NCBI GenBank assembly: GCA_019057775.1
Contig: JAHLWT010000201.1
Span: forward strand, 1-7,428
Origin: Promethearchaeota archaeon
Lineage (GTDB): Archaea > Asgardarchaeota > Lokiarchaeia > Sigynarchaeales > SOKP01
Length of the DNA: 7,428 nucleotides
Direction of reading: 5' to 3'
Position numbers and translations under genes: made by a program. Shown piece by piece: positions 6,867 through 7,428 of this stretch; position 1 is the first letter of the stretch, and each line of letters starts with the position of its first letter. The notes beneath the pieces are model-generated. The model did no database searches and was not told where the DNA came from. It saw nothing but the letters and a program-made list of their open reading frames with translations.

Positions 6867-6890
6867 CTGTCGGATGTTTCCATCCGACAG
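6867..6890 (-). repeat. GAAA-tetraloop hairpin, copy 1 (minus strand)
   Basis: CTGTCGGATG (6867-6876) and CATCCGACAG (6881-6890) pair perfectly around TTTC, which reads GAAA on the minus strand. Read on that strand, the inner 22 bases (6868-6889) have the same plan as the plus-strand hairpin at 6930-6951. The two differ at two base pairs, both with compensating changes. Confidence 0.75.
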
Positions 6891-6928
6891 TTAATGATAT
6901 GGCAAGATTTTAATTATTCCCGTATTCA

Positions 6929-6952
6929 ATGTCAGGTGGAAACACCTGACAT
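6929..6952 (+). repeat. GAAA-tetraloop hairpin, copy 2 (plus strand)
   Basis: ATGTCAGGTG (6929-6938) and CACCTGACAT (6943-6952) pair perfectly around a GAAA loop. It is an inverted relative of the hairpin at 6867-6890: both share a TGTC/GACA base, a TG-GAAA-CA apex and a nine-pair inner stem. No poly-T immediately follows on either strand, which argues against an intrinsic terminator. Confidence 0.75.
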
Positions 6953-6987
6953 CATATAATACTATTTTAGGCAACGCGAGATAATAA

Positions 6988-7108
6988 CACACCCCCAACC
7001 CCTCTCTTAATAGAGGGGAGTTAACAAGTATATGTAATAAATCATTATGCAAATTTTTAACTTTACTGCTACATTTTCCCCTCTAAAAAGAGGGGACAGA
7101 GGGTGTTG
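6988..7108. mobile_element. MITE-like element, 121 bp, with TAATAA target duplication
   Basis: The ends (about 6988-7019 and 7077-7108) are imperfect inverted repeats of about 32 bases. The left end starts CACACCCCCAACCCCTCT and the right end, reverse-complemented, starts CAACACCCTCTGTCCCCTCT; they match with a few mismatches and small gaps. Each end contains its own hairpin: CCCCTCT/AGAGGGG at 6999-7018 and at 7078-7095. Exact TAATAA hexamers flank the element at 6982-6987 and 7109-7114. The AT-rich 57-base core has no coding capacity. Terminal inverted repeats plus a target-site duplication indicate a non-autonomous transposed element; no transposase is in the window. This hairpin-ended type is, from memory, common in Bacteroidota intergenic DNA. 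The hexamer could be chance in AT-rich DNA. Confidence 0.6.
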
Positions 7109-7114
7109 TAATAA

Positions 7115-7428
7115 TTCCTGATTTATTCATTTTTTTATTATATCGATATTACAGACAGGCTCTATTTAGTTAATATTTTATACAAGCCGTAAAAATATAA
7201 ATAAAAAAGGATGATATGCTTAATGATCCTTATGCTTTATAACTGATTTGTTCATTAAAGATCATTTATTTTTTTTATTTTTAAAGCTTTATTAAACTAA
7301 AGTAATCAACTTGAATGTTGAGTTGAAAAGAAACGGAATGTTATATGTTAACTGTTATGAGTTAAATGTTGAGCCTACTCCAAAAAGTCGCTTTTTCGCC
7401 ACTAAAGCACTAAAACACAAAATCCCAC
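7115..7428. other. Gene-free AT-rich right edge with repeat-like filler
   Basis: I see no ORF, tRNA or rRNA here. It is very AT-rich with long T-runs (for example 7130-7136 and 7269-7276). AATGTTGAG occurs twice (7314-7322 and 7365-7373), and TCAACT..AGTTGA forms a weak stem near 7307-7326. An AAAAAG-TCG-CTTTTT hairpin lies at 7382-7396. An 8-base tandem, CACTAAAG then CACTAAAA, lies at 7400-7415. This resembles dispersed intergenic repeats of Bacteroidota, and the tract continues past the window edge. Any promoter of the dehydrogenase could lie here or nearer the gene; I could not identify one with confidence. Confidence 0.5.

Noticed and set aside
6841..6952. CRISPR-like or repeat-spacer array
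   Set aside because: There are only three hairpins with different arm sequences and irregular spacing, and no cas genes.
6699..6959. Plus-strand 86-codon frame overlapping the dehydrogenase start and the hairpins
   Set aside because: It translates through perfect inverted repeats and antisense to a conserved N-terminus, so it is a chance frame.
7025..7053. Minus-strand TTTG..TATACTTG inside the MITE-like element as a promoter of the dehydrogenase
   Set aside because: The spacing is about 17 bases, shorter than usual, with one mismatch in the -7 box and about 260 bases to the gene.
7207..7231. AAGGAT..ATCCTT stem near the right edge
   Set aside because: Six pairs around a 13-base loop in AT-rich DNA is too weak to call a structure.

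Overview
The window looks like chromosomal DNA from a member of the Bacteroidota, probably an environmental lineage of the Bacteroidales/Marinilabiliales kind. The evidence is AT-rich DNA, mostly weak or absent Shine-Dalgarno sequences, a possible TTG-N19-TTAATTTG promoter, and intergenic filler of a type I associate with this phylum (CCCCTCT..AGAGGGG hairpin elements, CAGGTTG-type repeats, and a CACTAAAG/CACTAAAA tract at the right edge). The phylum assignment is an inference from style, not from a marker gene.

All five genes lie on the minus strand, so the window reads biologically from right to left. First comes a gene-free stretch (about 6766-7428) with a MITE-like element, three strong hairpins and a perfect 16-bp palindrome. 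Next is an isocitrate/isopropylmalate-type dehydrogenase (5572-6765), most likely an isocitrate dehydrogenase. A 326-base spacer holding a GC-rich inverted repeat and a small hairpin follows.

Then comes a tight four-gene run, almost certainly one transcript (gaps of 1, 14 and 13 bases): an HD-fold protein with an altered HD motif (4694-5245), an SLC13-type permease with two central RCK/TrkA_C domains (2914-4692), a CysQ-type 3'(2'),5'-bisphosphate nucleotidase (2075-2899) and a membrane-anchored LTA-synthase-like phosphoglycerol transferase/sulfatase-fold enzyme (232-2061). The left 231 bases hold a pair of inverted AACCCTG-type repeats and no gene.

The permease plus CysQ pair suggests sulfate uptake and assimilation: the permease would import sulfate (or another dianion), and CysQ would clear the 3'-phosphoadenosine 5'-phosphate formed when PAPS is used. 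No ATP sulfurylase, APS kinase or reductase gene lies in the window, so this link is inferred. The roles of the HD protein and the LTA-synthase-like enzyme in the same operon are not obvious.

The protein-coding content is mostly ordinary. The most notable signals are two inverted, 22-base GAAA-tetraloop hairpins that differ at two base pairs with perfect compensation, the 121-bp MITE-like element with a 6-bp target duplication, and the HD protein in which the motif histidine is replaced by alanine. I see no convincing evidence of a new defence or mobile system.
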